DNA of 64,000 bases from Phytophthora colocasiae (Eukaryota; Oomycota; Peronosporomycetes; Peronosporales; Peronosporaceae): NCBI GenBank assembly GCA_018806915.1, contig JAGKQI010000097.1, forward strand, positions 682,001 to 746,000, read 5' to 3'. The notes under the pieces are model-generated. The model had not been told where the DNA came from, did not search any database, and saw nothing but the letters and a program-made list of their open reading frames with translations. Shown here piece after piece: positions 1 to 11,247 of this stretch. The position numbers and the translations under genes are program-made. Each line of letters opens with the position of its first letter. Position 1 is the first letter of the stretch.

Positions 1-143
1 CAATTCATGAAATACTCATTTCATTTTCTACAGTTATCCTTCATACAATTTTCAATATATTTGATCCTTTCTGGGCTAAGATGATCCCCGTAAAGCAATC
101 CATGGCAGCAGTATCAAAGAACAGGTGATTCATTCGGTAGTAA

Positions 144-2527
144 TTACTGGAAGATCTTTACGTCGTTTTGTAGACTTCTGGCTTCTTTGAGGAACGGTGC
201 TTGGGCTTTATAAATCGATGAGCTGCGCATCAATCGCCCATCAATATTAAAGACTTGTTTCGGGAAGTAATATCCATGGAATTTCTGCCAGCACGACCAC
301 GACGCTACTTGACACAGATATGGTTTTGTTGTGTCTACAGGATATGTCCGTTTGCACAACGCAACTTTGTGCTTTTCGCAATAATCGGTTTTTTGGGTTG
401 GTGTCCTGCATTCAAACCGACAAATGGTACATTCCCGCATGGCTCGGCTGCGATCTTTTAGTACTATCCAGGACTCTCTGGCAGTGCAAGGTTCTTCAAC
501 CAGGTTTGGAATAGCCATTGCGGGTGTCTCGGTTAGAATAGAGGATGTTCCGTCGTGGTTATTCGCAAACAACAGTCCATCCATGTCATCTAAGGACGTC
601 TTCCAGGTCCCGTTAAACATCTCGCGAACCAGGTTCGCCACAAAGGCACGGTGTTCGTCACGACAGCCAGGTATAGGGTTGTCATCAGCTTCTTCATCGT
701 CCACAGGATTGATTCTCCCCAACGCCATTTGATGACATATGTAGGCGTTGCACCGCGCAATATCTATCATCGCCATTGCGAGCTTTTTGTGCCACTTTTT
801 AAACGTGTGACCGTTTGCAACGGAAAACCGGCCCCGCATTTGGTCATGACGATCCACACCCTGCATCGCCGAGTTGTACTCTTTGATGCATGTTGGAGCT
901 GTAAAGGCCTCTCGATCTTGTCGAATGCGGCGGTACACTGTCGTCGTTCCAGAGTCATCAGCATTTGAAATAACATTAACGATAGATCCATCGACCCAGC
1001 TTGCCGCGACTATATGCTTCTCCAAACACACTCCTTGCTTCATGGTTCCCCTTTTTTCATCCTCTGGCAGAATCATAGTAAACTTTGGGAAGTGTTTACT
1101 TGACGCGCACGGTGCCTCGGCCGTAAAGACCAATCGTTCGTAGACTCTCGAGAAGTAAACACGAGGTATAAAAGTTATCGGTATTTACCACCCTTCTTGA
1201 TCCTTTCAGCGAGTTGGTGACTTCAAGAACGTGAGTCCTAATGTCTGAAGACTTAGCCGTCAGTGCTGCTAGGTCATCGATCTCGCCATCGGAAACAACG
1301 TTGCTTAGACGAGCGCGTAGTTCGCTAGCGCAGTGGAGTTTAAAGTTCAGAACTATCCACGACGTAGAACAACAGCAAGCGTATAGTTTGAAGTGGTACT
1401 TCCCGGTCGGTTTGCTTGGGTTAATGTGCCTCGCGTATTTCGATCTGTACGCAATACTCGCTTCATCAACAGCAACATTTCTGCCTGGAATAACGTGGCG
1501 ACTACACCGATTCTTCAGCATTGCGATTAGAGGGCGGATTTTGGCGGCGGGGTCTCGTTTTAATTCGGCTGCTGTTATATCTCCATGAAACGCCAAATTG
1601 CTGCGAATATGCAGGTATCTCTTCCATGTCATCACCGTTCCCAGACTCGTCGACGAACTTCCAGGAAATATATTGTCATCTTCGCTAGCAAACCAGTAAT
1701 TTCGGATCTCTCCTTGTCTACAAGCGTCATATACCACTGAATACCAAGGAATTTCATCACCTCTTCGAGTGTTACAGGCGCCGCTGGTGGGTTGGCGCTT
1801 TTTGAAGCATAGTCATTTGAAAAATGACAACTTGCTTCCACAGTGATAAAGGTAAAAAAGCAAAAAAGCTTGAGCTTGCGGTTTGACCGAAAAGTGTTTT
1901 GCTCGCGTCGCAGAGCTTGGTCGTTGTAGATCCATCGGCGTGTGAAAATAGACCCGGTGCCTTACCAAGTGTAGCCGTCTGCGAAAATGTCATCCCTGAA
2001 ATCGCCTCTACCTCTGCAGGACACAGATCGATATGCAGCTCGTTCTTGCTCGAAACACAGACCATTCGCGGTAGTCACCTTCCTCCACCTCATCGAATGC
2101 ATCTGTCAACGTTGGAATATTTGTATTACGTCAGGACCATAGTGCAAAGCGCACTCCAAGATCTACCAAACTCGAAATTCTTCTTCTTGATATCCACATA
2201 GTTTTTTATCCCACGATAAACATCACTTTCTTCGATGTTGTGAACATGAACTTTGCCTTGAAAAACGGTGCTTGTCCATCGGATCTGAAACAAAGCCGTT
2301 GGTAGGGCGACACCCCCTACATTTGACTTGTTGAGCACCGAGTACTTAGCAACAATCCCAATCAGAAAACTTGCGCCAACATCTCGATAATGCTGAGGAT
2401 TCATCCAGCTCTCCTCCGCAGGTGTGAAAGCCACGTTTGCGCCAACAAACTTTTGCGCTGCTACTTGTGTCCGATACAACACTTCCTTTCGATATGTTAC
2501 TGCAGTTGTTTCTTTCTTTGGGGGCAT
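144..2527 (-). pseudogene. Degenerate piggyBac-family transposase
   Basis: A DDE transposase of the piggyBac superfamily (cut-and-paste, TTAA targets), now broken into five frames: 2527-2126, 2065-1772, 1841-1632, 1737-1096 and 1133-144. Visible family landmarks are a DEAS motif near 1470 (first catalytic Asp), a TDNFYTS motif (second Asp), GVDRHDQ followed by FKKWHKKLAMAMIDIARCNAY (third Asp region), and a C-terminal Cys/His-rich domain with CTICRFEC and CEKH. The block order matches the transposases at 13-15 kb and 43-46 kb, but the sequence is diverged, so this is another subfamily. At least four frame changes make it a pseudogene. I found no convincing terminal repeat on either side; the 3' end may lie left of the window. 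Confidence 0.85.
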
Positions 2528-2599
2528 TTCCTTCGCGTTTTGGCTTCAATGATCTTGCCCGTGGTTTTGTTCCGCTGGAGCGAGATGTTGTATTTAGCG

Positions 2600-3696
2600 T
2601 TGAATTTTGTTTTGCTGCCGTCACGTTTGAGAGTGTTTTCCTGGTGGTTTGGGAACTGCTAGCTGTTTTCGGCTTCGCGTGAGGTGTGGCGGGCTTGATG
2701 CGAGCGTCCTTGGGGACGTTTCGATACTTAGCGTTGAAGCAGAAGGTATACTTAAAGCAGCAATGCGAGGCGAATATTCATCCGCTTTCGCTGACTTACT
2801 TCGTAGCATTTCTTGCTGCAATAGGAAGCATCTCCAAAATCCAGCATTGGCTGTCCATCTGAGTCCAGCAATCCGAGAGTCTTGCAAATGTCATGGGAAC
2901 AAAGTGATGTAAAAATGATCCACAAGCCGTACATGATCATTGGTTTGAACAGGCGGATGCGCACACCGCGCATAGAGGGCTGAGAATGGCGCTCTCAGTA
3001 TTCTGTTGTGGATCAGCATTTGCGTCAGGGAACTGATGCTGGGTGGTTTTCACCCATCCTCGATCCTCTGTCACTTTGAATAACAATGTCTCGATGACTG
3101 ACAGCTTTTGGAGGACAAACCGTACGCTCATCTTCCACACGCGTTGTTTGAGAAGACATCGGAGCACTACGCTCTCTTCGGTAACCAGCCGGAGGGGTGA
3201 CGCAAGCAAGGCCTAAACTTCCACCATCAATACCTTAAACGTCTACAACTCGCTCAGAGGCTGTTCTCACAATATCCAATCCGTCATCTCCATAGAAATC
3301 GTTAAAATGCTCCACAACAGCGTTTTCACCTAACAAATAGTCTTCTCCTTGTTTCCCATTTGGATTGCCTCCTGGATGGACGTAGCGATAGTGTATATCC
3401 AAACTGCGCCTAGAGGGTGGTTTAGATGTCCAACCAGCACGCCGTAACGTTTTCCAGGCTTCCTTGAAACTCACAGACGTAGATGTTGCTATATGTGATC
3501 ACATTAGTCAGCTATTACGGCGGTCAGATTCAGGAATGAATACGTTACCGCTGGGCAAGGCTACTGCACTGTTGTCTTGATGATCAAGCGTTCTACGCGG
3601 GCGCTTGATGACTCTTTCCGTCATTTGCTGTATCCTGGAACTCCTTCGATCCTGATCGCCGTCGTGCTCCGCTCTGCGACTTCGAAGTGAACCCAC
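2600..3696 (-). pseudogene. Relic of N-terminal module and zinc-finger region upstream of the piggyBac relic
   Basis: Three protein-like stretches lie upstream of, and in the same direction as, the transposase relic. 3696-3508 is basic and RIQQM-rich. 3474-3235 contains FKEAWKTLRRAGW and GEDYLLGENAVVEHF, a module that, from general knowledge, recurs in oomycete transposon-related proteins. About 2973-2790 holds a Cys/His pattern (CSHD, YCSKKCYE) resembling a small zinc finger. The first two join in frame across a 30-nt GT...AG segment at 3526-3497, unusually short for an intron. Stops and frame changes separate the rest. It probably was the amino-terminal part of the same element, but I cannot prove they were one gene. 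Confidence 0.45.
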
Positions 3697-3716
3697 TGAC
3701 TATTACACTAGATAGG

Positions 3717-3802
3717 TTGTGGACCAAATATGGTATTTTTGTATGTGTCATTACGTTGCGTAGTGCACCGTTTTGTGGACCAAATATCGTATTTTTGTAT
3801 GT
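3717..3802. repeat. Direct repeat, two 30-bp copies with 56-bp period
   Basis: The 30-bp unit beginning TTGTGGACCAAATAT occurs at 3717-3746 and 3773-3802 with one mismatch (G/C). Confidence 0.8.
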
Positions 3803-4718
3803 CCATCTTACCAAAGCCGGATTGACCAGCCAGGGTGAGAAACCAACAAACGAGTAGGTTGCGATAAAGTAGTTGCAATATTCAAAAGGATATATCCCTC
3901 TAGCTCCAATCTTTTGGATGAACTGGTCACTGAAACATTCCAGCATCGCTACAACCGCATTTGTGGCAGATGCACAGTAGTAGGGAGATAAGGTGTATCA
4001 GAGTTGTAGAGAGCTTACTAAAGAGCCTCGATAAACACCATTGACTGTTCATCGGACGTTCATCATCCTACAACACAGTGATCGCACTTTCCCTCATCGA
4101 ATAGACTTGAGGTCCCAATATTCGTACCCAAGCTCCACCGACTGCTCGTAAAGCTCGTCTTCGACACCTCCACCGCCTAATACCACACTAATCCAATAGC
4201 CGCTGGGTTTCAACCGTTTGAACGCAGCAATGTACTCGATCACATTTGGCGCTACGACAATAAGCAGGTCACGACACTGCCCCAACATTCTGTAAGATCA
4301 AACGATTAAGTGTGAGTATACAAGAAACGTAAGCAGCCTCAAGGACAGGAACACACCTTTATCATTACCGCAGGCCATCAGGAACTCTCCAGCACACGAT
4401 GCAGCTCCTTGATCCTAGGTGTGACATATCACGCTCCTTCTTGCCCTGCAGCACCACAACAGCAATTTATCATTAAGTGCATACACCAAGACTCTGAGTC
4501 GCGTACGAACTGGTGGAGATTGCTCTTGAGCTTGGAGAAGTGGCGCAGAGAACTCAGCAACAGTGTAACTTCGGGAAGCTACACGATCGGTCTATTATCC
4601 AATTGTGCATGAACCATACGCTAGAAGACCTTATTGTGGTGGGCAGGATTGACAAAGTGGTGCAAGTTGCGGATGGTGGAGGACTGCGGTAGGGGCGCTG
4701 CATGTCGATGGGCATGGA
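3803..4718. other. Stretch without a recognisable gene
   Basis: Only short open frames are present. One on the minus strand at 4288-4094 (64 codons, with VVLGGGGVEDELYEQS) looks protein-like but matches no family I recognise. It may be debris of the same element as its left neighbour. Confidence 0.4.
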
Positions 4719-5439
4719 CTACAGGTGCTTCTTGCGGCGGTAGATCTCGCGCATCATGTAGAGCTCATATTTCCAGAAGGAGAACAACGTCTCCTGACCA
4801 ATTGCCTACCACAGTGTCCATCTGAGGCGTCGCCAGGTTCCTCCACGTCTTCCACGGTACTGCTATTAGTGGGAATGTTGTCGTTGCTAGCGCCAATGTT
4901 GCGGTTGAGCGTGGCTCCTTCGTTATTTTGTCGAATCATAACGCAGCATTCAAAAGCATACATGAAGTAGGTTTCAACCTGAAAACCAATTAAATAATCG
5001 CTAAGTACGATAATAACCTGATGAAACTTAATATATCAAACCTTACTTCAAGTACGGTTTAACTATTTTCACTTGAATAAAGTATGGATTGCTTAATATA
5101 GAAATGGCTCTGGGTGACGATAGGGTTAATAACGTTCACAACTTACCGCGATTCCAGCTCTGGAAATCTAACATACTTCTTCTGCTGGGTTTGTACAGTG
5201 GTGTAGCATTTGTTAGGTGCTTTAGCCTTTGCGGTTGCTAACGTTTTTTTCTGAGCTTTCCAGCGATACACAGTTGACCTATGTACTTTGAAGTCTTTAG
5301 CAACGGCAACAGCTGATTGGGCTTCAGCCGCGCAAGCTCCCTACAGTCACCACGTTCAGTTAGATACATAAGTAAAAGCATAGCGTTCCTAATAACTTAC
5401 ATGGAACTTCTTTCTGTTGCTGTTTTTTTGTTTCCGCAT
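4719..5439 (-). pseudogene. Spliced helix-turn-helix protein fragment, probably transposon-derived
   Basis: Read on the minus strand. ATG at 5439 opens a 39-nt exon (MRKQKNSNRKKFH) ending at a GTAAGT donor. A 60-nt intron (5400-5341) ends in CTGTAG. Exon 2 (5340-5147) encodes QSAVAVAKDFKVHRSTVYRW, a typical helix-turn-helix of homeodomain-like transposase DNA-binding domains, and ends at another GTAAGT donor. A third exon can start after the TTTTCAG near 4972 and reads VETYFMYAFECC. Further on, a different frame reads FWKYELYMMREIYRRKK to a stop at about 4719, so a one-base shift seems to separate these parts. Both first splice junctions keep frame, which supports a real but decayed gene. The family is not identified beyond the HTH. 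Confidence 0.5.
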
Positions 5440-5599
5440 TGCGGAAAATTGCGCTCTGCCAGGATGGAAGTCGTGGCTGGCAATAGCCCGCACCAGCAAT
5501 ATAACCTCATAAGGTTTATTTATGTTTTGCTGTTTGCAGACCAATAAAATCTGTCTCACTCCATCCGCATTTTACGGTATGTTTACATGCTTCCCCAGT

Positions 5600-7148
5600 C
5601 GATTTGGAAAATTGACTTCTCTAATCTGACACCACATCAATCGCGATTTATTCCTGTACGTAGCAGCCAAGCAGCAACAAGATGGCTCCAGCTTTCACTC
5701 AAATTTCACATCTGGAGAAGAAATGGCACCAAAGACAAGTCGGGTATCAAAGGTTCTTTCTCTATTGAGCAGTTAAAACTTTTCGACCAATACTGCAGCA
5801 AGACTTCGCCAATAAAAGTCGTTCTGGCTCCCCCCCCCTCTTCTAGACGCTGTTCTACTTGAGTGTTTACCCTTGCGATCTCCGTCCGAAGGCTGGACTG
5901 CTAACTGGATGTTCTGGAGCCGAGAAACAGTGACGTTTATGCTAATAGGGACGTATCAAACCAATCTTTTTGTACCAGGATTTAACCCAACGTTGCTGCA
6001 GCTATTGGATGCGGCGCTGGTGGTCGCTCTCTTACGCATAGCGATGCTCATCATCGTCGCTGAGCTTTTTGGTTTTCCAGTGCCCTTCATGTGGCAATTT
6101 GGAGCAGTTATCGCAGCATTTTATGTTCCGCTCATACAGCGTTCTGTGTATGGAATGGGTCAATTTCGGGAATCTTCTCCTATACACGAGGATTAAATGC
6201 GGTGTATGAAGACGTTTGCAGTGCGTGGCGTTGGTATCGATTTATCCATTGTGCAGAGTTCTGTATGATTTTATCCCGCAATCCTATCGAGGAATTGTGA
6301 TTATCATCGTACCAATCTGGAAACTCGAGCGAAATACCTTACTGTACGCGTGGTTCGCGAATTGGAGGATTTTATTCCAGAGCTAGTGGCGTTTTCAGCG
6401 ATTTTTTAATGCGTTGTTCATCTTTGTGTGTATGTCGACGTCTTGTTCCGTTGAGCTCACAGCACTTTTCATCGCGGTGAATTTATTCCACTCGCTCGTC
6501 AAGTTTCAAGAACTGTATAAAAGTGATCAATTCGACATTGTTCACTACGTCACCCGACTGAACAGATTTCTATGCTACTTGAGGCAGTTCGCAACCCGAG
6601 AGAATTCCAAATTGAACCTGTAGAAAGCATACGCTTATTACGCTTATGGGCAAACCCACCTCACGTTGGTTCGGAAGAGATTTACTCACAACTGTTAGCG
6701 CTGGAAGCTTCAGGTTTATTTTGTAAATACGAGCTAAGTACAGGCGCAATTCACATCGTTTTAATCTAAGGAAAAACCAGCATATATCAGTCGTCCCCAT
6801 TTCTCAAAAACTACGCATTGTCGAAGTAAAATATCCGAAATCAACACTTCTTGGCAGGTCCACCCAGCCTTCGAATTCGTTCTGCGTGGTGTACAACTAC
6901 TGTTTCACTGTGAATATCTTGTCCTCGTTGAGTACGTGGAATGCGTGTTACTGCATGCTTTTATCCAACGGAAGTTCAGCTTCTCTCCGTTGTACCAACT
7001 GACATTTGTATTGGAGACGCAGTTTTCAGCTGTTCAAGCTCATTTATTTCCTGTTATGGTTTGTCTACTTCAGTATCAAATCGCCCATTTAGGTACTTTC
7101 AAGCTGTTGATATTTGATACCTTCCGGTTCGACTTAGAAGCACTGTAA
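5600..7148 (+). pseudogene. Pseudogene copy of the adjacent multi-pass membrane protein
   Basis: Block-by-block similarity to the intact gene at 7207-9011: KGSFSIEQLKLFDQYC, SEGWTANWMFW, FGFPVPFMWQFGA, ELTALFIAVNLFHSLVKFQELY, LWANPPHV and QRKFSFSPLYQLTFVLETQFSAVQAHLFPVMVCLLQYQ. These lie in at least five frames with internal stops and deletions, including much of the hydrophilic central part. It is a tandem duplicate that has decayed while the downstream copy stayed open. Confidence 0.85.
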
Positions 7149-7206
7149 ATAAAAAAACGCTATAATTAACAGGAAATTCCCGTCAGTCGAATTTCAGGCT
7201 TGCCAA

Positions 7207-9011
7207 TTGCAGTCAGAGGCCATGCAGGTTCCTTGGCAACCAAGAACGTCCTCAATTTTCAATCACATACTGTCTCATCTGGAGATGAAATGGCATCGAA
7301 GTCAAGTCGGATACCAAGGATCTTTCTCTGTTGAGCGGTTAAAACTATTCGACCTATACTGCCGCGAAACATCACGGATAAAAGCTGTTCTAGTGTGTTT
7401 GTTTACCCCATTCCCCCCGCTACTACTCGCTGTGTTGATTGAGTGTTTACCACTGCAATCCCCATCCGAAGGGTGGGCTGCTAATTGGATGTTCTGGATT
7501 CGAGTGTCTTCGATACTACTGCTCATTTCCATGGTTGGATCTTATCAAGTTAATGCATTTGTACCAGGATATAATCTAACCCTTTGGAGAATTGTGATAG
7601 GAGCAGTGGGTGTTTCTACCTTACAAGTGGGGACCTACATTCTCGAAGCTGCATATTTCGGCTTTCCTGTACCCTTCTTGTTTCAATTTGGAGCAATTAC
7701 GATGGGGATTTATGTGCCAATAGTGTCACGCATCGTGTACGGCCCAGAACAATTTACAAAGACTTCACCTATACACGAGGCTCACATACGATTCTTGAAG
7801 ACTTTTATCGTGCACATGGCGCTCATGGCGATTTATCCACTATGTCGCGTTTTGTATGATTTCATCCCTTTATCATATCGGGGAATTGTGATTCTCATCG
7901 TCTCATTATGGAAATTTGCAGCCAAACATTTTACACTACGCATGGTTCGAGACTTAGAGGATTTTATCCCAGAGCTTGTGGCGCTTTCAGTGGATTTTTT
8001 CAGCGCGCTCTTCGTCTCTGTCTGCATGTCGACTTCAGGTTCCTTCCACCTCACGGCTCTTTTTATTGTTGTGGATTTAGTTTATTCTCTGTTGAAATTT
8101 CGAGAACTGTACAAAAGTGAAAAAATCATCCGACAATTAATCCAAGACCGTCGAAGTATGAACACTCGGCTTTCGTCCAAGTTAAAACAAATGAAGTCGA
8201 CAGGTTTAGTAACAATGCTGCTTGAGATTATTCACAACTCCAGCTCCTACCGAGTAACGTCTCTGAATAACGTTCGCTTATGGGCAAGTCCACCTCACGT
8301 TGTTCCTGAAAATCTTTACAAAGAATTGCTAGAGTTAGAAACATGTGGGTTATTTCGCGGTCCTCGTCCGAATATAATGCGGATTTCAAGCAGCGAGACA
8401 ACAACTCGACCTCACTTCACACCGTGGAAGAAGAAGCAGATTGCTGTCTTCCCAGCTCCAAGAAATCCACACCCCAGCCAAGCAAAACATCCAACACTTT
8501 CCAAAGTCACTACATCTAGACATAGATCTACTGAGCCATCGACAGAATTCATCCAGCATGGTTTGCAACTACTGTTTCACTGTGAATATCTCGTCCTCGT
8601 TGAGTACGTGGAATGTATCGTCCCTTTCATTTTCGTCACATACAAGTCGATTCTGGAACAGTTGCCAAATATCGTCTATTTTCCCGGTGGACGAGGGAAC
8701 TGGGGGACTTCAGCGGCGATAAATCTGGTGGTGTTTGGACTATTAGAAGTGGGGTCACTCGTGTTACTGCATGCTTTTATCCAACGGAAGTTCGGCTTCT
8801 CTCCATTGTACCAACTGGCATTTGTATTGGAGACGCAGTTTTCAGCTGTTCAAGCTCATTTATTTCCTGTTATGGTTTGTCTACTTCAGTATCAAATCAT
8901 CCATTTAGGTGCGTGTCCTGTAGTCATAAACAGCAACATGATGACTAACCACGTCTTGCAGGCGCAGATTTTACCTTCCGCTTTGAGTGGCTTCAGAACC
9001 CCAACAAATAA
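7207..9011 (+). CDS. Multi-pass membrane protein of an oomycete-type family, function unknown
   Basis: Two exons. Exon 1 runs from ATG 7207 to 8908. A 53-nt intron (8909-8961, GTGCGT...TTGCAG) follows, and exon 2 ends at TAA 9009-9011, giving 583 aa ending ADFTFRFEWLQNPNK. Reading through the intron gives a longer artefactual tail. A short amphipathic start (QGSFSVERLKLFDLYC) precedes about seven hydrophobic segments between residues 60 and 320. A polar central region (about 320-450, Arg/Lys/Thr/Ser-rich, with SPPHVVPENLYKELLELE) is followed by three more hydrophobic segments. No catalytic motif is seen. It resembles large paralogous families of predicted membrane proteins in Phytophthora; no substrate is suggested. 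The pseudogene copy immediately upstream shows local tandem duplication. Confidence 0.75.
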
Positions 9012-9085
9012 TTCAAATATCTTCACCAGTTTTATTTTATCCACTGACATATAACAAAAACAAATATTTTCACGCAACATTATCC

Positions 9086-9352
9086 TTACACACAGCGAGT
9101 GGCTGCATGAACGGACAGTTTGCGGTACTTGAGCACCTTCAAAGCAATTCGGGCGTTGGTTTGGTTGGATTCCGTCGCCACTTCACCAATCAACTGGTCG
9201 ATTTTCTCTCGAGTGCGTTGCTGGAATTCTTTATCTTGGAACGTCGTGCTGAATCCGGACCAGACGAATCGTTCGCCCTTGGGCAGTCGACGCGCAGGTT
9301 CACTGTGTGATCGGGAGCGGAAAACTCCGCATTGTGCGCTTTCACTTGCCAT
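9086..9352 (-). CDS. Small protein, paralogue of 10166-10435
   Basis: 88 aa, with RFVWSGFSTTFQDKEFQQRTREK and ARIALKVLKYRKL. The same pattern (FQ..T..K, then IAKKVLKYR.L) appears in the gene at 10166-10435, so both encode one small, charged, probably helical family. The shared pattern in two separate loci is the evidence that this is a real gene. It converges with the membrane protein gene, with 74 bp between stops. No family is recognised. Confidence 0.55.
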   Translation of the reverse strand: MASESAQCGVFRSRSHSEPARRLPKGERFVWSGFSTTFQDKEFQQRTREKIDQLIGEVATESNQTNARIALKVLKYRKLSVHAATRCV

Positions 9353-9378
9353 TTGAGTCTTTCGTGGCTACTTGAAGA

Positions 9379-9633
9379 ATGACTCGACGCGTGGAACTCA
9401 ATTATGGAAAATCTTTTAGTCGTCGAGTGGGCAGTGTTGGTTCCCGAGCGTTTCAGAGTGCCCGCTACTTCCGTTCAGTGTCCACAGCAACTTGCTCTCG
9501 AGCTACAAGTGACAAAGGCGAACGCTTCATCGTGTTCGTACGATCTCGCTACAGAGAGCTCCTATTGAACCAGCTCCAGCATCACTTGAGTCTACGACCA
9601 GATGAGGAGCTGAATGTGTGGGGCCGTTCCTAG
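9379..9633 (+). CDS. Hypothetical small basic protein
   Basis: 84 aa from ATG 9379. It is Arg/Ser-rich at the start (SFSRRVGSVGSRAFQSARYF), which could be a mitochondrial targeting sequence. It then reads GERFIVFVRSRYRELLLNQLQHHL, a likely helix. It is divergent from 9352, with only 26 bp between the start codons, which is very short for two promoters, so one of the pair may start elsewhere or be non-coding. Confidence 0.35.
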   Translation: MTRRVELNYGKSFSRRVGSVGSRAFQSARYFRSVSTATCSRATSDKGERFIVFVRSRYRELLLNQLQHHLSLRPDEELNVWGRS

Positions 9634-10165
9634 AAGAAAAACTTTGGATGAGTCGAAATAAACGGTCTCTTTAGAGATTTCCGGCCACTTAGGGACATCT
9701 CAACGATCAAATTGTACTGTGTCCATACCACTTGCCAGTCTAGGATGAAGTTACTAGTCAAAAGGTGAAGAGTATTCGGACAGTACGAGTATGTACGTTA
9801 GATCTTATCTTTTCCTAATTTTAAGGCTTACAGTTTTATCATTCTAACAGTTTTTCACGTTGGTTAGCTGTGGATAATGGTTGGTGGTCTAGTGCTTGGT
9901 TCTGTGTGTGGAATCCTGTCAGCAGACATGCAACAAGGTGGCCGTTTGAAGTCCTGAGCCAAGTCCAGTACCGTTTCCAGCATCGCCCATGACAAACAGA
10001 TAACACATTCTTGGTACCCACTAGTGTTCAGCACCTACTGGTCGGCTTTACAATATTTTTTTTTCATTTTTGGGAAATAGAACCCGACACGAAATACTCA
10101 CAACGCCAAACACTATCCATGTATTCCCAATATGCATCTCGTCTAAACAAGACACTTCAAGTGCT
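9634..10165. other. Intergenic stretch, nothing recognised
   Basis: No protein-like frame, RNA or repeat stands out. Confidence 0.4.
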
Positions 10166-10435
10166 CTAGTTGTAGAGATTGCGGTACTTGAGCACCTTCT
10201 TGGCGATCAGTACGTTGTTTGCGGTTTGGTCTGCTGCCGCCTCTTGGAGCAACCGCTGCCGTTTGTCCAGCGTTTGGCGCTGGAAGGTTTCCCTCTCGAA
10301 AATGACGGTTGATCCCAGTCGAATGAAGCGTTCAGGCTTGAATTTGAGCCGACAGAGCTTGGCCATTGGCCTGCTGTAGTCACAGACTGGAGCTGTCATT
10401 GACATTTGAGCTCGTACGATGTCGGGCCTGTGCAA
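10166..10435 (-). CDS. Small protein, paralogue of 9086-9352
   Basis: 89 aa from the outermost ATG, or 80 aa if the Met near 10408 (MTAPVCDYSRPMAK) is used, which I prefer. The second half (FIRLGSTVIFERETFQRQT, then IAKKVLKYRNLYN) aligns with the paralogue. Function unknown. It lies about 410 bp left of the TTAA of the piggyBac-type element, and its divergent neighbour on the right would have been the RanBPM-like gene before that insertion. Confidence 0.55.
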   Translation of the reverse strand: MHRPDIVRAQMSMTAPVCDYSRPMAKLCRLKFKPERFIRLGSTVIFERETFQRQTLDKRQRLLQEAAADQTANNVLIAKKVLKYRNLYN

Positions 10436-10847
10436 AAAAAAAAGTTGGATCTAGAGACGAAGGGGACAGAGGGAGCGTTTTCCGCAACTTCGGTCCAGGA
10501 GTCCCGCCCATTGGAGGTACTTAAATTCAGAAAGATTCCAAGTGTGAAATCATCAGATCTCACGGACATCAGCTCCATCGCCGGAGGCACATCGTACATT
10601 CGGAGTCTTTTTCACAATCGGTGACATTGTCACTGACAGCCAGGGTTGGTCTTGGAGCTGCTGTGCTGATGTTCGCTGAGGACATACATAGTATGTAGAA
10701 CGACCAACGAAGTAGTTGTGCCATGTGTTTTGTATTGTTTTGCGTACAGTCTGTACGGTACAGAACGTCAGCAGCGTTGCTTTACTTAAGTTGCTCAATC
10801 ATTAGCGCAACTCAGCATCTTCAGCTTGAATTCACCGGTATTCAGTA
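10436..10847. other. Left flank of the transposon
   Basis: Only short frames are present, such as 10798-10553 minus with no recognisable domain. This was probably the shared upstream region between the small gene at 10435 and the gene at 16366 before the 5.4 kb insertion. Confidence 0.4.
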
Positions 10848-10851
10848 TTAA

Positions 10852-10938
10852 CCCTTTAGAGGCCATAAGGTGACCCCGTTGACATCTCCTCCGACTGAAC
10901 CCATCAAAACTATGAAGGGGGTCATTTTGACCCCTTTC
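10852..10938. repeat. Left terminus with subterminal palindrome (copy 1)
   Basis: CCCTTT tip, then GGTGACCCC at about 10868. The palindrome GGGGTCATTTTGACCCC with flanking AAG/CTTTC lies at 10914-10938. Compared with copy 2, the first motif here lacks about 7 bp. Confidence 0.8.
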
Positions 10939-11247
10939 GCAGAAGTTCAACGAGCACATCACCTTCTCCAATTACAACCAATCCGGTCAAATAACGCAGG
11001 TTAATATTTTACGTGGTGTGGCAAACATCACGTAAGATACGCGATTAGGTACGAAAACTATGGTGTTTGCGTCAGCAATATGCGTACTAAGTACGTAATT
11101 TTGGTGATGCGCCAGCGTAGTGAGGTGCTTTTGGTAAGGACCCTGTCTCCACACCATTACTTCCACATTAGTTTTTCATACAAAACTGAAGTCAGTTGCC
11201 AACTTTCCCTACAAGGATTCAGTCTGTGGTGCCTGCTTGTCGACAAC

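Noticed and set aside
3497..3526. Firm annotation of a 30-nt intron in the N-terminal piggyBac relic
   Set aside because: It keeps frame but is far shorter than the 53-68 nt introns elsewhere in the window; mentioned only as a possibility.
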